Shown here in pieces: positions 50,570-59,411 of a DNA stretch of 64,000 nucleotides. The stretch lies in contig NZ_AP014938.1 in NCBI RefSeq assembly GCF_001548235.1, positions 682,001 through 746,000 on the forward strand. The letters run 5' to 3'. The notes under the pieces were generated by a model, which was given only the letters and a program-made list of their open reading frames with translations, was not told the DNA's origin and did not search any database. Within the stretch, counting starts at the first letter, position 1. Each line of letters starts with the position of its first letter. This DNA comes from Rothia mucilaginosa (GTDB taxonomy: Bacteria; Actinomycetota; Actinomycetes; Actinomycetales; Micrococcaceae). Both the position numbers and the translations under genes were made by a program.

Positions 50570-51634
50570 ATGAAGAATCTGGGCCGCGGAGTTCACCATA
50601 CCGGGCAGGTGGCGTCCCCGCTGGATGCGGGGCATGCTTCACGCGCCTCGGTTCGCGGCTCGGTGCAGCGCTCGGTTCGTGGCTCTCTACGGCGAGCGCG
50701 GAGGCGGCGGTACCGTAACCAGCGGCGGCTGAGCGCGCATATTCCGCGTCTGCATCCGCTGTTGACCTATACAGCGCAGGCTGTGCGCACCGGTCTTTCT
50801 CTGCTGGAGCCGATGCTTCTGGCGTCCTCTGAGCTGCTCGGTTACCGGTCGTTTACGCATCGGGGTCGCAATATCTACTACCGGGTCGATAATCTGCATC
50901 TTCTGTCGGAGTCTGAGTCTGCGCCCGGTGTGCTGTTCTATTTTGATGGTGATCATCTTTCGCGTGCCGGTAGTCGCCTGTTGCGCCGTACTTCTCCCCT
51001 GCGTGCCGAGTTGGCGCAGGTGGCGGCTGAGTTCAATATGCTGTCGGTGCCGGTGCTGTCGCCGGGTAGCCTACGGGAGCCTCGCCTGAAGGATGCCGGT
51101 TCCTATGCGCCTCCTCTGACCTATAACTGGTGGGTTCGTGCCCGCTCGAACGGCAGGATGGTGCGTGCTCTGATTGAGGAGATTGCCCTGGCGTACGGGG
51201 TGGATATGAGCCGCGTCTGGCTTGCGGGCTATTCGGGGGGCGCGGAGTTCCTCAGCTACGAGCTGCTCTCGCACGATATTGACTGGATCCGTGGAGGCGG
51301 TGCGACCTTCATCGGTGGCGGCGGTGCCGACGGTGTGCCGGAACGGGTGCGTGAGCGGGCGGCGTTGAATCCTTCCTCGCATGAGCACCTGTTGATGAGT
51401 TGGCATGTGGGTGTGTTGGATGGGCGTTCGCCGTCGGGTCGTCGGCGTATGGCGACCAGTGCGGAGGGTAGCTGGTCGGCGCGTATTGCGGTGCAGGAGG
51501 GTAGCGCTTTCTACGAAGGTTTGGGGGCGCGGACTTTGTTGCAGGTGACTCCGGGGCGCGGCCATACGGGGTATCCGATTGCGTCGTTGGTGGGTGCTGA
51601 TTTGGCGGCGGCTACTCGTTTGGGGTTCTTGTAG
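50570..51634 (+). CDS. Alpha/beta hydrolase (esterase/depolymerase-like)
   Basis: A 354-residue protein: a strongly basic N-terminal region (about 20-60, many Arg) and then a hydrolase fold. The nucleophile elbow AGYSGGAEF has Ser222, and a likely catalytic histidine is in PGRGHTGYP near the C-terminus. GVLFYFDGDHL opens the fold. It has no typical twin-arginine or Sec signal, although the basic stretch is unusual. Feruloyl-esterase or PHB-depolymerase-like activity is possible but unproven. A TetR gene follows after 110 bases. Confidence 0.78.
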   Translation: MKNLGRGVHHTGQVASPLDAGHASRASVRGSVQRSVRGSLRRARRRRYRNQRRLSAHIPRLHPLLTYTAQAVRTGLSLLEPMLLASSELLGYRSFTHRGRNIYYRVDNLHLLSESESAPGVLFYFDGDHLSRAGSRLLRRTSPLRAELAQVAAEFNMLSVPVLSPGSLREPRLKDAGSYAPPLTYNWWVRARSNGRMVRALIEEIALAYGVDMSRVWLAGYSGGAEFLSYELLSHDIDWIRGGGATFIGGGGADGVPERVRERAALNPSSHEHLLMSWHVGVLDGRSPSGRRRMATSAEGSWSARIAVQEGSAFYEGLGARTLLQVTPGRGHTGYPIASLVGADLAAATRLGFL

Positions 51635-51708
51635 GGGGCGGTTATTTCGTCATAAACGCGAAAATTCGCATGGATTGGGCAAATTTCTTGGTGACACATT
51701 CAATAAAT

Positions 51709-51738
51709 TCGTCATTTGATGACGATTTGGGGTAGAGT
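51709..51738 (+). promoter_or_regulatory. Promoter and operator of the second TetR gene
   Basis: Palindrome TCGTCAT-TTG-ATGACGA (51709-51725) overlaps the -35 TCGTCA (51709-51714); after an 18-base spacer comes -10 TAGAGT (51733-51738), ending 6 bases before the ATG. Wider arms GTGACAC (51691-51697) and GTGTCAC (51737-51743) form another inverted pair. Autorepression and a leaderless start are inferred. Confidence 0.6.
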
Positions 51739-51744
51739 GTCACT

Positions 51745-52440
51745 ATGCCTCGTATTTCTGCAGCAACCAACGCCGCCCAGCGCGAGAACACCAAGCGTGC
51801 CATTCTCAACTCCTTCGGCGAGATCCTCTACACCCGCGGCCTGCCCGGCCTGACCATGACCGACGTCGCCAAGAACGCCGGCATCGGCCGCACCGCGGTC
51901 TACAACTACTTCGCCGACATGGGCGAACTGTTGGTCGCCTACGCCCTGGATGAGACCGAACGCTTCCTCAACGAACTGCGCGTCGGTCTGGAGGGCATCG
52001 AGAACCCGATTGACCAGCTCGCGGTCTACATTCGCCTGCAGATCAACGATTTGGCGCGCCGCCACCTGCCTCCGGGCCCGGCGATGCGCTCCATGCTTTC
52101 CCCCGAGTCCTACGCGAAGCTCGGCAAGCACGTGCACGAACTGCAGATGGTGCTGGCGCATATTCTCTCTGCCGCCATTGCTGAAAACTACATTCCGAAG
52201 AACGACATTCGCGAGCTGGCGATGCTCGTACACGGTTCCCTCTCCTCAAGTGCGGGTCGCGCGGAGGATGCACCGGATGAGGAGACTCGCGAGCGCCAGA
52301 TTCTGAATACTATCCGTTTTATTCAGATGGGCCTGGGCGCACGTTTTGACGCCGCAGGCAACCCTGTTCGCCTGGACTCCGAGGAGTCTCTGCCGGAGCA
52401 GTCGCCCGTGCAGGAGGCGAACTTGAAGGTCGCATCCTAA
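51745..52440 (+). CDS. TetR-family transcriptional regulator
   Basis: A 231-residue regulator. The HTH (about 18-62) is AILNSFGEILYTRGLPGLTM then TDVAKNAGIGRTAVYNYFADMGEL. The ligand domain has no recognised subtype. There is no Shine-Dalgarno, and the -10 hexamer lies 6 bases ahead, so the mRNA may start at the ATG. A strong palindrome over the promoter suggests autoregulation. It may also control the hydrolase gene upstream or an unlinked target. Confidence 0.88.
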   Translation: MPRISAATNAAQRENTKRAILNSFGEILYTRGLPGLTMTDVAKNAGIGRTAVYNYFADMGELLVAYALDETERFLNELRVGLEGIENPIDQLAVYIRLQINDLARRHLPPGPAMRSMLSPESYAKLGKHVHELQMVLAHILSAAIAENYIPKNDIRELAMLVHGSLSSSAGRAEDAPDEETRERQILNTIRFIQMGLGARFDAAGNPVRLDSEESLPEQSPVQEANLKVAS

Positions 52441-52490
52441 GTGTGGCGCTCCAGGCAGTAATACGCAGAGCAGTTATGCGTCAATAAAAA

Positions 52491-52529
52491 TGCCGCGGAC
52501 CTGATGCTTCTTTGCATCGGTCCGCGGTA
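52491..52529. terminator. Terminator after the second TetR gene
   Basis: A stem of about 16 bases (52491-52507 with 52514-52529, one bulge), followed by TTTTCTG on the plus strand and preceded by AAAAA. It serves both convergent genes. Confidence 0.85.
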
Positions 52530-52564
52530 TTTTCTGTATTCGGGTGGTGTATTCGGGCAGGTTT

Positions 52565-52888
52565 TTACGCGCCGGGCAGCAGTGCCGGGGAGATGGAGTC
52601 CAGGTCCAGTACGCGCGCGTACATGACGGCGCGGCGGTGCAGGGCGTTGCGCAGTGCGCGGTGCACGCCGTCTTCGAGGTAGAGTTCGCCGCCCCATTTG
52701 ACGACGTGCGGGAAGAGGTCGCCGTAGTAGGTGGAGTCTTCGGCGAGTAGGGTCTCGAGGTTGAGGGTTTTTTGGGTGGTGATGAGCGTGTCGAGGCGTA
52801 CCTGCTGCGGCGGGATTCCTCCCCAGTCGGCGTGGGTCATGCCGTGTTGGGGGTAGGGGCGGCTGTCGCCTACTTTTTTGAAGATCAT
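52565..52888 (-). CDS. Conserved actinobacterial protein, ParB/sulfiredoxin-like
   Basis: A 107-residue protein starting MIFKKVGDSRPYPQHGMTHA. GGELYLEDGVHRALRNAL near residue 75 recalls the ParB/sulfiredoxin DGxHR motif, and LDTLITTQKTLNLETLL is the preceding helix region. Such proteins are widespread in actinobacteria without a known role. The start at 52888 is preferred over 52927. It lies just downstream of the tRNA-Ser gene on the same strand, behind a terminator. Confidence 0.7.
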   Translation of the reverse strand: MIFKKVGDSRPYPQHGMTHADWGGIPPQQVRLDTLITTQKTLNLETLLAEDSTYYGDLFPHVVKWGGELYLEDGVHRALRNALHRRAVMYARVLDLDSISPALLPGA

Positions 52889-52973
52889 GGTGGTGCTTTC
52901 TGCAGGTGTGGGGCGCTTCGGCGGCACGTGGAACCGTGGGGTTCTGAAGAAATAGTACCAAGGGGCATAAAAA

Positions 52974-53004
52974 ATCCCCGGTCTTAGAATCTAAGACCGG
53001 GGAT
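52974..53004 (-). terminator. Terminator after tRNA-Ser
   Basis: A perfect 14-base stem (52974-52987 with 52991-53004) and 3-base loop, followed on the minus strand by TTTTTTATG. Confidence 0.93.
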
Positions 53005-53007
53005 CGG

Positions 53008-53096
53008 TGGCGGAGGATGGGGGATTTGAACCCCCGAGGGCTGTTAACCCAACACGCGTTCCAGGCGTGCGCCATAGGCCGCTAGGCGAATCCTCC
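53008..53096 (-). tRNA. tRNA-Ser (anticodon GGA)
   Basis: An 89-base class II tRNA with acceptor GGAGGAT/ATCCTCC, discriminator G and encoded CCA. Anticodon stem CACGC/GCGTG encloses CTGGAAC; a long variable arm follows, and the T-loop is GGTTCAAATCC. Confidence 0.96.
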
Positions 53097-53134
53097 AGCT
53101 ATGTTTTCTACGCATTGCGTAGGCAACGAATAAA

Positions 53135-53163
53135 ACTTTACTACGCTTTTGTGAAACATGCAA
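53135..53163 (-). promoter_or_regulatory. Promoter of tRNA-Ser
   Basis: Minus strand: -35 TTGCAT (53158-53163), 17-base spacer, -10 TAAAGT (53135-53140), about 39 bases before the tRNA. The -35 is identical to rrn P2. Confidence 0.72.
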
Positions 53164-53227
53164 GCCCCGAATGGGAAAAGTAACAGAAAGCACATTTGTG
53201 GGTGCTTGTGCCCGTTTTTGGGTAAAG

Positions 53228-53292
53228 AAAAACCTCCTACGCACCCGCTGAAACCCAGGATTCCGAGCGAGCGAGGATATAAATCCTGGGTT
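53228..53292 (-). ncRNA. Copied SRP-RNA 3' end with hairpin (possible small RNA)
   Basis: AAAAACCTCCTACGCACCCG at 53228-53247 is an exact repeat of 53363-53382, the 3' end and U-run of the SRP RNA. Beside it is an 11-base perfect hairpin (53252-53262 with 53282-53292, 19-base loop). Read on the minus strand this is a hairpin, a GGGTGCGTAGGAGG tail and TTTTTC, so it could terminate read-through or release a small RNA. Nothing else explains it. Confidence 0.4.
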
Positions 53293-53361
53293 GAAGCCGT
53301 CGAACGACAGTGAGACGGATAAGACGGGGGCGAACTACCCAGGTGCCTGATTTTGGGCATG

Positions 53362-53453
53362 AAAAAACCTCCTACGCACCCGTCATAGCTCGAATACCCT
53401 TGCTACCTTCCGGTCCTGGGGGAGTTTTCCAAGATAACGCCACGTAAGAGGCA
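53362..53453 (-). ncRNA. ffs: Signal recognition particle RNA (4.5S/small SRP)
   Basis: The minus strand carries the conserved domain IV loop CCCCCAGGACCGGAAGGTAGC followed by AAGGGT, with the GGAA tetraloop at 53406-53413. The ends pair as CCTCTTACG with CGTAGGAGG, and a U-run follows. Length is about 90 bases. It binds Ffh for membrane protein targeting. It is placed next to dnaX, divergent, as in many actinobacteria. The ends are estimated. Confidence 0.93.
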
Positions 53454-53459
53454 AGAACC

Positions 53460-53488
53460 AGTGTACCGGATTTTTGGGTTCTTGGGAA
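53460..53488 (-). promoter_or_regulatory. Promoter of ffs
   Basis: Minus strand: -35 TTCCCA (53483-53488), 17-base spacer, -10 TACACT (53460-53465). It predicts a start near 53453, just before the RNA's paired 5' end. Confidence 0.6.
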
Positions 53489-53674
53489 TTCGGCGCCTCC
53501 GCGGTATTTCTGTGGGCGTACATGACGCCGGGGTGAGCGTCCGGGCGGCGGTGTTGTGCTGGGGTGCTGTAGCAGCGTGTTCGCCGGTGACTGTCGGCCA
53601 CTCGGGCCGGGGGGGGTAAAGCGTCTAAAATGGTAGGGATCGTCCTATCCGCACCCCGAGTTGAAGAGGTTGCC

Positions 53675-56497
53675 GTGAGCACTGCCCTTTATCGTCGTTA
53701 TCGCCCCGAGACCTTTGCTGAGGTTATCGGGCAGGAGCACGTGACCGAACCTCTTATGGTCGCTCTGGAGAAGAACCGCGTGAATCACGCGTACCTGTTC
53801 TCGGGTCCGCGTGGTTGCGGTAAGACCACGTCGGCGCGTATTTTGGCGCGCTGTTTGAACTGTGCGCAGGGTCCGACTCCTACTCCGTGTGGTGTGTGCG
53901 ATTCGTGCCGTGAGCTGTCGCGTGATGGTGGCGGTTCCCTTGACGTGATTGAGATGGACGCGGCGAGCCACGGTGGTGTGGATCATGCCCGTGACTTGCG
54001 TGAGCGCGCTACTTTGGCGCCGGTGCGTGACCGTTACAAGATCTTCATTATTGATGAGGCGCATATGGTGACCCGTGAGGGTTTCAATGCGCTGCTGAAG
54101 ATTGTGGAGGAGCCGCCGGAGCACGTGAAGTTTATCTTCGCGACGACTGAGCCGAATAAGGTGCTGGGTACGATTCGTTCGCGTACTCACCATTACCCGT
54201 TCCGTCTGGTCCCGCCGGAGGTTCTTCTGCCGTTCCTGCAGGGTCTGTGCGATCAGGAGCAGGTGGCTGTGGAGCCTGGTGTGTTGCAGCTGGTGATTCG
54301 TGCTGGTGGCGGTTCGGTGCGTGATTCGCTGTCGATTCTTGATCAGCTGATGGCTGGTGCGTCTTCGCAGAACGGTATTGAGTATGACCGTGCGGTGGCG
54401 CTGCTGGGTTATACGCACGCGCAGCTTCTGGATGAGGTTATTGAGGCGTTGGGTGCGAAGGATGCGCCGACTCTCTTTGGTGCGGTTTCTCGTGTGGTCG
54501 CGACCGGTCAGGATCCTCGCCGTTTTGTGGAGGATCTGCTGGAGCGTCTGCGTGATTTGATTGTGGTGAAGGCTGTTCCGCAGGCTGCCGGCCAGATTTT
54601 GCAGGGTGTTCCGCAAGATCAGTTGGAGCGCCTGGCTCAGCAGGCTCAGGCTCTGGGTGAGCGTGAGTTGACGGTTGCCGCGGGTACGGTCAATGAGACT
54701 CTGAATGGTATGACGGGTGCGGCGAATCCGCAGCTTCAGCTGGAGTTGCTGTGTGCTCGTCTGCTTCTGCCTGCGGCGGAGGGTTCTGCCGGTGGTGCTG
54801 AGGTTGCGGCGTTGGCTTCTCGCCTGCAGGTTTTGGAGCGTCGCGTGGCTTCTGGTGCTACTGGTTCGGTTCCGGTGCAGGGTGGCATGTCTGCTGCTCG
54901 TGCGGCGGGTATGGCGGCGGCCGGCCTGGCGCCTAAGGCTCAGGCACCTAACGCCCCGGTTCAGGAAGCAGTTCAGGAGGCGGCTCAGCCCGCGCAGCAG
55001 CCTACCTCTCAGCAGGCTAGTGCTGGTGCTCCCCCGCTGGCGGGCGCGCCCCTGAGCGCTACACCCCTGAGCAGTGCACCTCTGGCACCGACCGCGCAGG
55101 CCCCTGCACCTCCGACTGGTGCTCCCTTGGCGGGTAACACCCCGGCGGCACCTGATGCTCCGGAGGCACCGAATGCCCCGGCATCCCCCGCAGCTAATGC
55201 CGCTGCGGCGGGCACCCCCTCCGCGCCTCTGAAGCTTAACCCGAACGATCCGCTGGCGGCAGTTCAGGGTAATTGGCGTGCCATCCTTAACCGAATGAGC
55301 GTTCCGGGTGCGGCGGAGCAGCTGATGAAGGTGCATCCCGCCCGCATGGACGGCGCGACCCTGTACGTGAGCGCCGACATTGCGACTCTGCGCGCGGTCA
55401 AGGGCTTTGTGCCCGAGCTGACCGCCCGCGTGAGTGAGTTCCTGCGCCGTCAGGTGACTATTCACGCTCAGGTGGCGAAGCCCGGTGAGCAGGTCAAGCC
55501 TGCAGTTCAGCCTGCCCCGGCAGCTCAGCCCGCGGAACCCAGTGCCCCGCCTGCGCCCAGTACTCCTCCAGCGCCCAGTGCTCCCGCAGCCCAGTCCGTA
55601 GCTCCGGCGGCTCCTGCCCCGCAGGTGTCTCAGCCGCCTGTTCAGCAGACTCCCCCGCAGCCCGTTCAGCCGGCGCCTCTGGCTGATGGTCCGCGCGGCG
55701 GTGAGGATGCGTGGCGTCGCCACGGTCAGCCGCTGACCGGCGCAAACACCTCCGAGTCCACGAGCGTGGATGCGCCCCTGGGTGCGTGGGAGGTTGCCCC
55801 GATTCCGCAGAGCGCCCCCGAGGAGGCGCCTCAGCAGACTGCCCCGGCTGCACCGCAGGTACCGGCTGGTCCGCTTGCGCCTGAGCCTCCGCTTCCTCAG
55901 CAGGTTTCGGCTGTTCAGCAGGTTCCGACTGCTCCGGCGGGCGGTTTTGGTGAGCGTGATTCCTTTGCAGCCTCCGGTAGTGGAGTCCCGCAGCAGGAGA
56001 GCACTGCTGAACCCCAGCATGTACAGGAACCTCCCTATGAGGAGGAGCCCCCTTTTGAGGATGAGCCTGCCTACTCTGAACCGGTTGAGGCGCCCACTGC
56101 ACCCCCGATGCCCACTGCGCCCGCACAGCCTGCTGAGCCTGTAGCACTGGCTGGTCCGCTCGCCACTCCGGTTGAGCCTGCAGATCCGCTTGCCCCGGCG
56201 GCGGCACCGGTAGCTCCGGCAGGCCCGCTCTCTACTCCGGTTGCCCCGGCAGGCCCGCTGGCAACTCCCCCGCAGGCGGCTCCGGCCGATAACGCTCCGG
56301 CAAGCGATGAGAAGCCCGCAGCGCCGGCTCCTAGCGCACCGGCGGCACCGGCTCGCCCGGCACGCGCCGCATCCGATGAGGACTACGTCTCTGAGGATGA
56401 CGAGAAGGTCGAAAACAGCACCTTCATCGGTCTGCGCGCTATCGAAAAAATTATTGGTGGCACCGTCATTGACGAACGCCCCCTGCACCAGCCCTAA
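53675..56497 (+). CDS. dnaX: DNA polymerase III subunits gamma/tau
   Basis: Clamp-loader ATPase of 940 residues. The GTG start gives STALYRRYRPETFAEVIGQ, with AGAGG 6 bases upstream. Walker A is GPRGCGKT at 44-51, zinc ligands are Cys63, 72, 75 and 78, DEAH is near 126 and the SRT sensor is in IRSRTHHYPF. The AAA+ core and collar end near 375. An Ala/Pro/Gln-rich linker (about 410-520), a small domain (about 523-606, DPLAAVQGNWRAILNRMSV) and a second very long Pro/Ala/Glu-rich stretch (about 607-900) lead to a charged tail, IEKIIGGTVIDERPL. No programmed frameshift site was identified. recR follows directly without ybaB. Confidence 0.94.
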   Translation: MSTALYRRYRPETFAEVIGQEHVTEPLMVALEKNRVNHAYLFSGPRGCGKTTSARILARCLNCAQGPTPTPCGVCDSCRELSRDGGGSLDVIEMDAASHGGVDHARDLRERATLAPVRDRYKIFIIDEAHMVTREGFNALLKIVEEPPEHVKFIFATTEPNKVLGTIRSRTHHYPFRLVPPEVLLPFLQGLCDQEQVAVEPGVLQLVIRAGGGSVRDSLSILDQLMAGASSQNGIEYDRAVALLGYTHAQLLDEVIEALGAKDAPTLFGAVSRVVATGQDPRRFVEDLLERLRDLIVVKAVPQAAGQILQGVPQDQLERLAQQAQALGERELTVAAGTVNETLNGMTGAANPQLQLELLCARLLLPAAEGSAGGAEVAALASRLQVLERRVASGATGSVPVQGGMSAARAAGMAAAGLAPKAQAPNAPVQEAVQEAAQPAQQPTSQQASAGAPPLAGAPLSATPLSSAPLAPTAQAPAPPTGAPLAGNTPAAPDAPEAPNAPASPAANAAAAGTPSAPLKLNPNDPLAAVQGNWRAILNRMSVPGAAEQLMKVHPARMDGATLYVSADIATLRAVKGFVPELTARVSEFLRRQVTIHAQVAKPGEQVKPAVQPAPAAQPAEPSAPPAPSTPPAPSAPAAQSVAPAAPAPQVSQPPVQQTPPQPVQPAPLADGPRGGEDAWRRHGQPLTGANTSESTSVDAPLGAWEVAPIPQSAPEEAPQQTAPAAPQVPAGPLAPEPPLPQQVSAVQQVPTAPAGGFGERDSFAASGSGVPQQESTAEPQHVQEPPYEEEPPFEDEPAYSEPVEAPTAPPMPTAPAQPAEPVALAGPLATPVEPADPLAPAAAPVAPAGPLSTPVAPAGPLATPPQAAPADNAPASDEKPAAPAPSAPAAPARPARAASDEDYVSEDDEKVENSTFIGLRAIEKIIGGTVIDERPLHQP

Positions 56498-56515
56498 TAC
56501 GGGGTCGTAGGTGCC

Positions 56516-56544
56516 GCGCCCGCCATCGCACCGATGGCGGGCGC
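56516..56544 (+). terminator. Hairpin after dnaX
   Basis: A perfect 13-base stem (56516-56528 with 56532-56544) and 3-base loop. No U-run, so termination may be partial. Confidence 0.55.
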
Positions 56545-56665
56545 ACTCATTCTGGCCGCATACTCGCTACGCGAAACGCCCCTAAACTGTCAGGGGTTGG
56601 GTGCATACTCATAACGTCGCCCAAACAACACACCAGCACAACACACCGCATTTGAAGGAGAAGCC

Positions 56666-57811
56666 ATGTACGAGGGAGCAGTTCAAAACCTCATTGACGA
56701 GCTCGGCCGCCTGCCGGGTGTGGGCCCCAAGTCGGCTCAGCGCATCGCTTTTCACATCCTGAATGCGGATGCGGCAGATATGGCGCGCCTAGCCAACGCC
56801 ATTTCCACGGTGAAGACCAGCGTGAGCTTCTGCGAGGAGTGCGGTAACGTCTCCGAGACGAAGCTGTGCACCATCTGCCGTGATGAGCGCCGCGACCCGT
56901 CCGTGCTGTGTGTGGTCGAAGAGTCAAAGGACGTGGTGGCGATTGAGCGCACCCGTTCCTTTACCGGCCGCTACCATGTGCTCGGCGGCGCTATTAACCC
57001 GCTGGCTGGTGTGGGTCCGGAGCAGCTGCGTATCCGTGAGCTGGTGTCCCGCCTGGCGGATGAGCGCATCCAGGAGATTATTCTGGCGATGGACCCGAAC
57101 CTTGAGGGTGAGGCAACCGCAACCTACCTCTCGCGCATGCTCGTGCCGCTGGGTGTACGCCTGTCGCGTCTGGCGTCGGGTCTGCCGGTCGGTGGCGATC
57201 TGGAGTATGCGGACGAGATTACCCTGGGCCGCGCATTGGAGGGCCGCCGCGTCATTAGCGAGGGCACGGCGGTGGCTCATACTGCCGCCGAGGATTTTGA
57301 GCGCGTAAACCGCGAGGAGGAGCAGGAGCGTGAGCAGGCGGCTCAGGTTCAGGCTCAGGAGGCGAAGCAGAGTCGTCGCCGCTGGAATTCGAGCATGTTT
57401 GATGACCTGGATTCTGAGGATTCTGCCGTTTCCCACGTGGAGGCGTCCGCCGTCGAGGGTGTGCAGGGCACGGTGGATGAGCAGCTGATTGAGCGGGTTC
57501 TGCAGGAGGCTGAGGAGTCCAAAAACGAGGGCTCACCCACCGATTCTGCTGAGGCTGAAACCACCGCAGAATCCACCCCTGACCTGGGCAAAGACTCCGG
57601 CGAGGACGCCCCAGTTGAGGAAGCTCCGGCGAGCGCCGCCTCCGAACCGGCTGAAGCACCCGTAGCTGAGCAGGCGGAAGATGCGCCGGAGGTGTTCCGC
57701 ACCCCCGACTATGAGGAGAAGATCCGCTCGATTCAGAACGCCCCGTTGCGCACTCCGAAGCCGGATGTTCCGCCGCTGCCGGGTGTCACGTACGTGAACC
57801 CGTGGACCTAG
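56666..57811 (+). CDS. recR: Recombination protein RecR with long acidic C-terminal extension
   Basis: RecR works with RecO and RecF to load RecA at gaps. The usual protein of about 200 residues is intact: HhH region [13 protein letters not shown], zinc cysteines 56, 59, 68 and 71, a Toprim domain (about 80-175) with [12 protein letters not shown], and the end near 198. An extra tail of about 180 residues follows, rich in Glu, Ala, Gln and Ser. It opens with a predicted coiled-coil-like [18 protein letters not shown] and ends with [16 protein letters not shown] precedes the ATG. The tail is unexpected for RecR and may be lineage-specific. Confidence 0.93.
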   Translation: MYEGAVQNLIDELGRLPGVGPKSAQRIAFHILNADAADMARLANAISTVKTSVSFCEECGNVSETKLCTICRDERRDPSVLCVVEESKDVVAIERTRSFTGRYHVLGGAINPLAGVGPEQLRIRELVSRLADERIQEIILAMDPNLEGEATATYLSRMLVPLGVRLSRLASGLPVGGDLEYADEITLGRALEGRRVISEGTAVAHTAAEDFERVNREEEQEREQAAQVQAQEAKQSRRRWNSSMFDDLDSEDSAVSHVEASAVEGVQGTVDEQLIERVLQEAEESKNEGSPTDSAEAETTAESTPDLGKDSGEDAPVEEAPASAASEPAEAPVAEQAEDAPEVFRTPDYEEKIRSIQNAPLRTPKPDVPPLPGVTYVNPWT

Positions 57812-57998
57812 AAACTCGCCTCCGCGGGCGTGCTGTACCCGCCTGCGCACCCCGCATCACCGCCCCGTAACACTACGTAATATTTCACGAGGCAATACAC
57901 ACGGGCACCCAGTTAGCCGCTTGTGCTGAACGCCGTCTACTATAAATGAGGAGCCGGTGTCTGCCGGCAGCACACAAGTAACTGACCTGGAGATATCA

Positions 57999-59294
57999 AT
58001 GAGCCTGATCGTCCAAAAGTTCGGCGGTTCCTCCGTAGCGGATGCGGAGGGCGTCAAGCGCGTTGCCCGCCGCGTCGTGGACACTCAGAAGGCAGGTAAC
58101 GATGTGGTCGTCGTGGTGTCCGCTATGGGTGACACCACCGATGAGCTGCTCGACCTTGCCGCAGAGGTCACCAGCAATGTCACTCCTTCGCGTGAGCTGG
58201 ACATGCTGCTGACTGCCGGTGAACGCATTTCGACCGCCATCCTGTCGATGGCTATTAACGACCTGGGTGCTAAGGCCCAGTCTTTCACTGGTTCTCAGGC
58301 TGGCATGATTACCGACGGCGTGCACGGTTCTGCACGTCTGGTGGAGGTCAACCCGGATCGCATCCGTGAGTCGATTGAGGCTGGCAACATTGCGATTGTT
58401 GCTGGTTTCCAGGGTATGAACCGTCAGAGCGGCGATATTACGACTCTGGGCCGTGGCGGTTCTGATACGACTGCTGTTGCTCTGGCTGCTGCTCTGAACG
58501 CTGATGTGTGCGAGATTTACTCGGATGTTGACGGCGTTTTCACTGCCGACCCGCGCATCGTGCCGACCGCGCATAAGCTGGACACCATCACCAGTGAAGA
58601 GATGCTGGAGATGGCTGCTAATGGTGCGAAGATTCTGCACCTGCGCAGTGTTGAGTATGCTCGTCGTTTTAATTTGAAGCTTCACGTGCGTTCTTCGTTC
58701 TCTAACCTTGAAGGCACTATTGTGGTTCCGGAGGAGTCCGCGGAACTGACCCCCACCCATCTGAAGGAGATTCCCTTGGAGCAGCCCCTGATTTCTGGTG
58801 TCGCGCACGATCGCACCCGCGCAAAGATTACTGTTGTTGGTGTTCCGGATGTTCCCGGTTCGGCAGCTAAGGTGTTCGGCCTGATCAACGAGGCGAAGGT
58901 TAACCTGGACATGATTGTTCAGAACGTTCCGACTGACCGCCCCGGCGTGACTGATATTTCCTTCACTCTGGATCAGGCTCAGGGCCCCACCGCGCTGAAG
59001 GCGCTGGAGGCTGCTAAGGCTGAGCTGGGTTTCCAGGAGGTTATTTACAACGAGTCGGTTGGTAAGCTGTCGCTGGTTGGCGCGGGCATGAAGACTAACA
59101 CGGGTGTTTCGTTCACTTTCTTTGAGGCCCTGTCTAACGCTGGCGTGAACATTGACATGATTTCGACTTCTGAGATTCGTATTTCGGTGATTACTGAGCT
59201 GAACAAGCTGGATGAGGCTGTTCGCGCGGTGCACACTGCGTTCGGTCTGGACGCTGAGGGCGAGGCTACTGTTTACGGTGGTACTGGCCGCTAG
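57999..59294 (+). CDS. ask: Aspartokinase
   Basis: Phosphorylates aspartate, the first step to lysine, threonine and methionine. The kinase signature [12 protein letters not shown] opens the 431-residue protein, and two ACT domains (about 265-420) give feedback control. The ATG at 57999 has GGAG at good distance; an ATG at 57957 lacks it. As in corynebacteria, an internal start could yield a short beta subunit from the C-terminal half; this was not verified. asd, which often follows, is not present. Confidence 0.95.
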   Translation: MSLIVQKFGGSSVADAEGVKRVARRVVDTQKAGNDVVVVVSAMGDTTDELLDLAAEVTSNVTPSRELDMLLTAGERISTAILSMAINDLGAKAQSFTGSQAGMITDGVHGSARLVEVNPDRIRESIEAGNIAIVAGFQGMNRQSGDITTLGRGGSDTTAVALAAALNADVCEIYSDVDGVFTADPRIVPTAHKLDTITSEEMLEMAANGAKILHLRSVEYARRFNLKLHVRSSFSNLEGTIVVPEESAELTPTHLKEIPLEQPLISGVAHDRTRAKITVVGVPDVPGSAAKVFGLINEAKVNLDMIVQNVPTDRPGVTDISFTLDQAQGPTALKALEAAKAELGFQEVIYNESVGKLSLVGAGMKTNTGVSFTFFEALSNAGVNIDMISTSEIRISVITELNKLDEAVRAVHTAFGLDAEGEATVYGGTGR

Positions 59295-59324
59295 AGTTTA
59301 GCTCGTTTGTGAGCTGCACGCTTC

Positions 59325-59364
59325 GGGAGGGGCGGTGCTGGTTTGGTCCGGCACCGCCCCTCCC
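59325..59364 (+). terminator. Terminator after ask
   Basis: A perfect 14-base stem (59325-59338 with 59351-59364), then CTTTTG. Confidence 0.88.
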
Positions 59365-59399
59365 CTTTTGTTGGTGTATTTGTGGGCGTGCGGGTGCTC

Positions 59400-59405
59400 T
59401 ACTCT
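59400..59405 (+). promoter_or_regulatory. -10 element of a probable leaderless promoter
   Basis: TACTCT ends 6 bases before the ATG at 59412, which lacks a Shine-Dalgarno sequence. Confidence 0.4.
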
Positions 59406-59411
59406 AGAAGC

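Noticed and set aside
52437..53075. 212-residue minus-strand frame across the ParB-like gene and tRNA-Ser
   Set aside because: It runs through a terminator and the tRNA gene and is Arg/Pro/His-rich; the 107-residue frame at 52565-52888 is the better protein.
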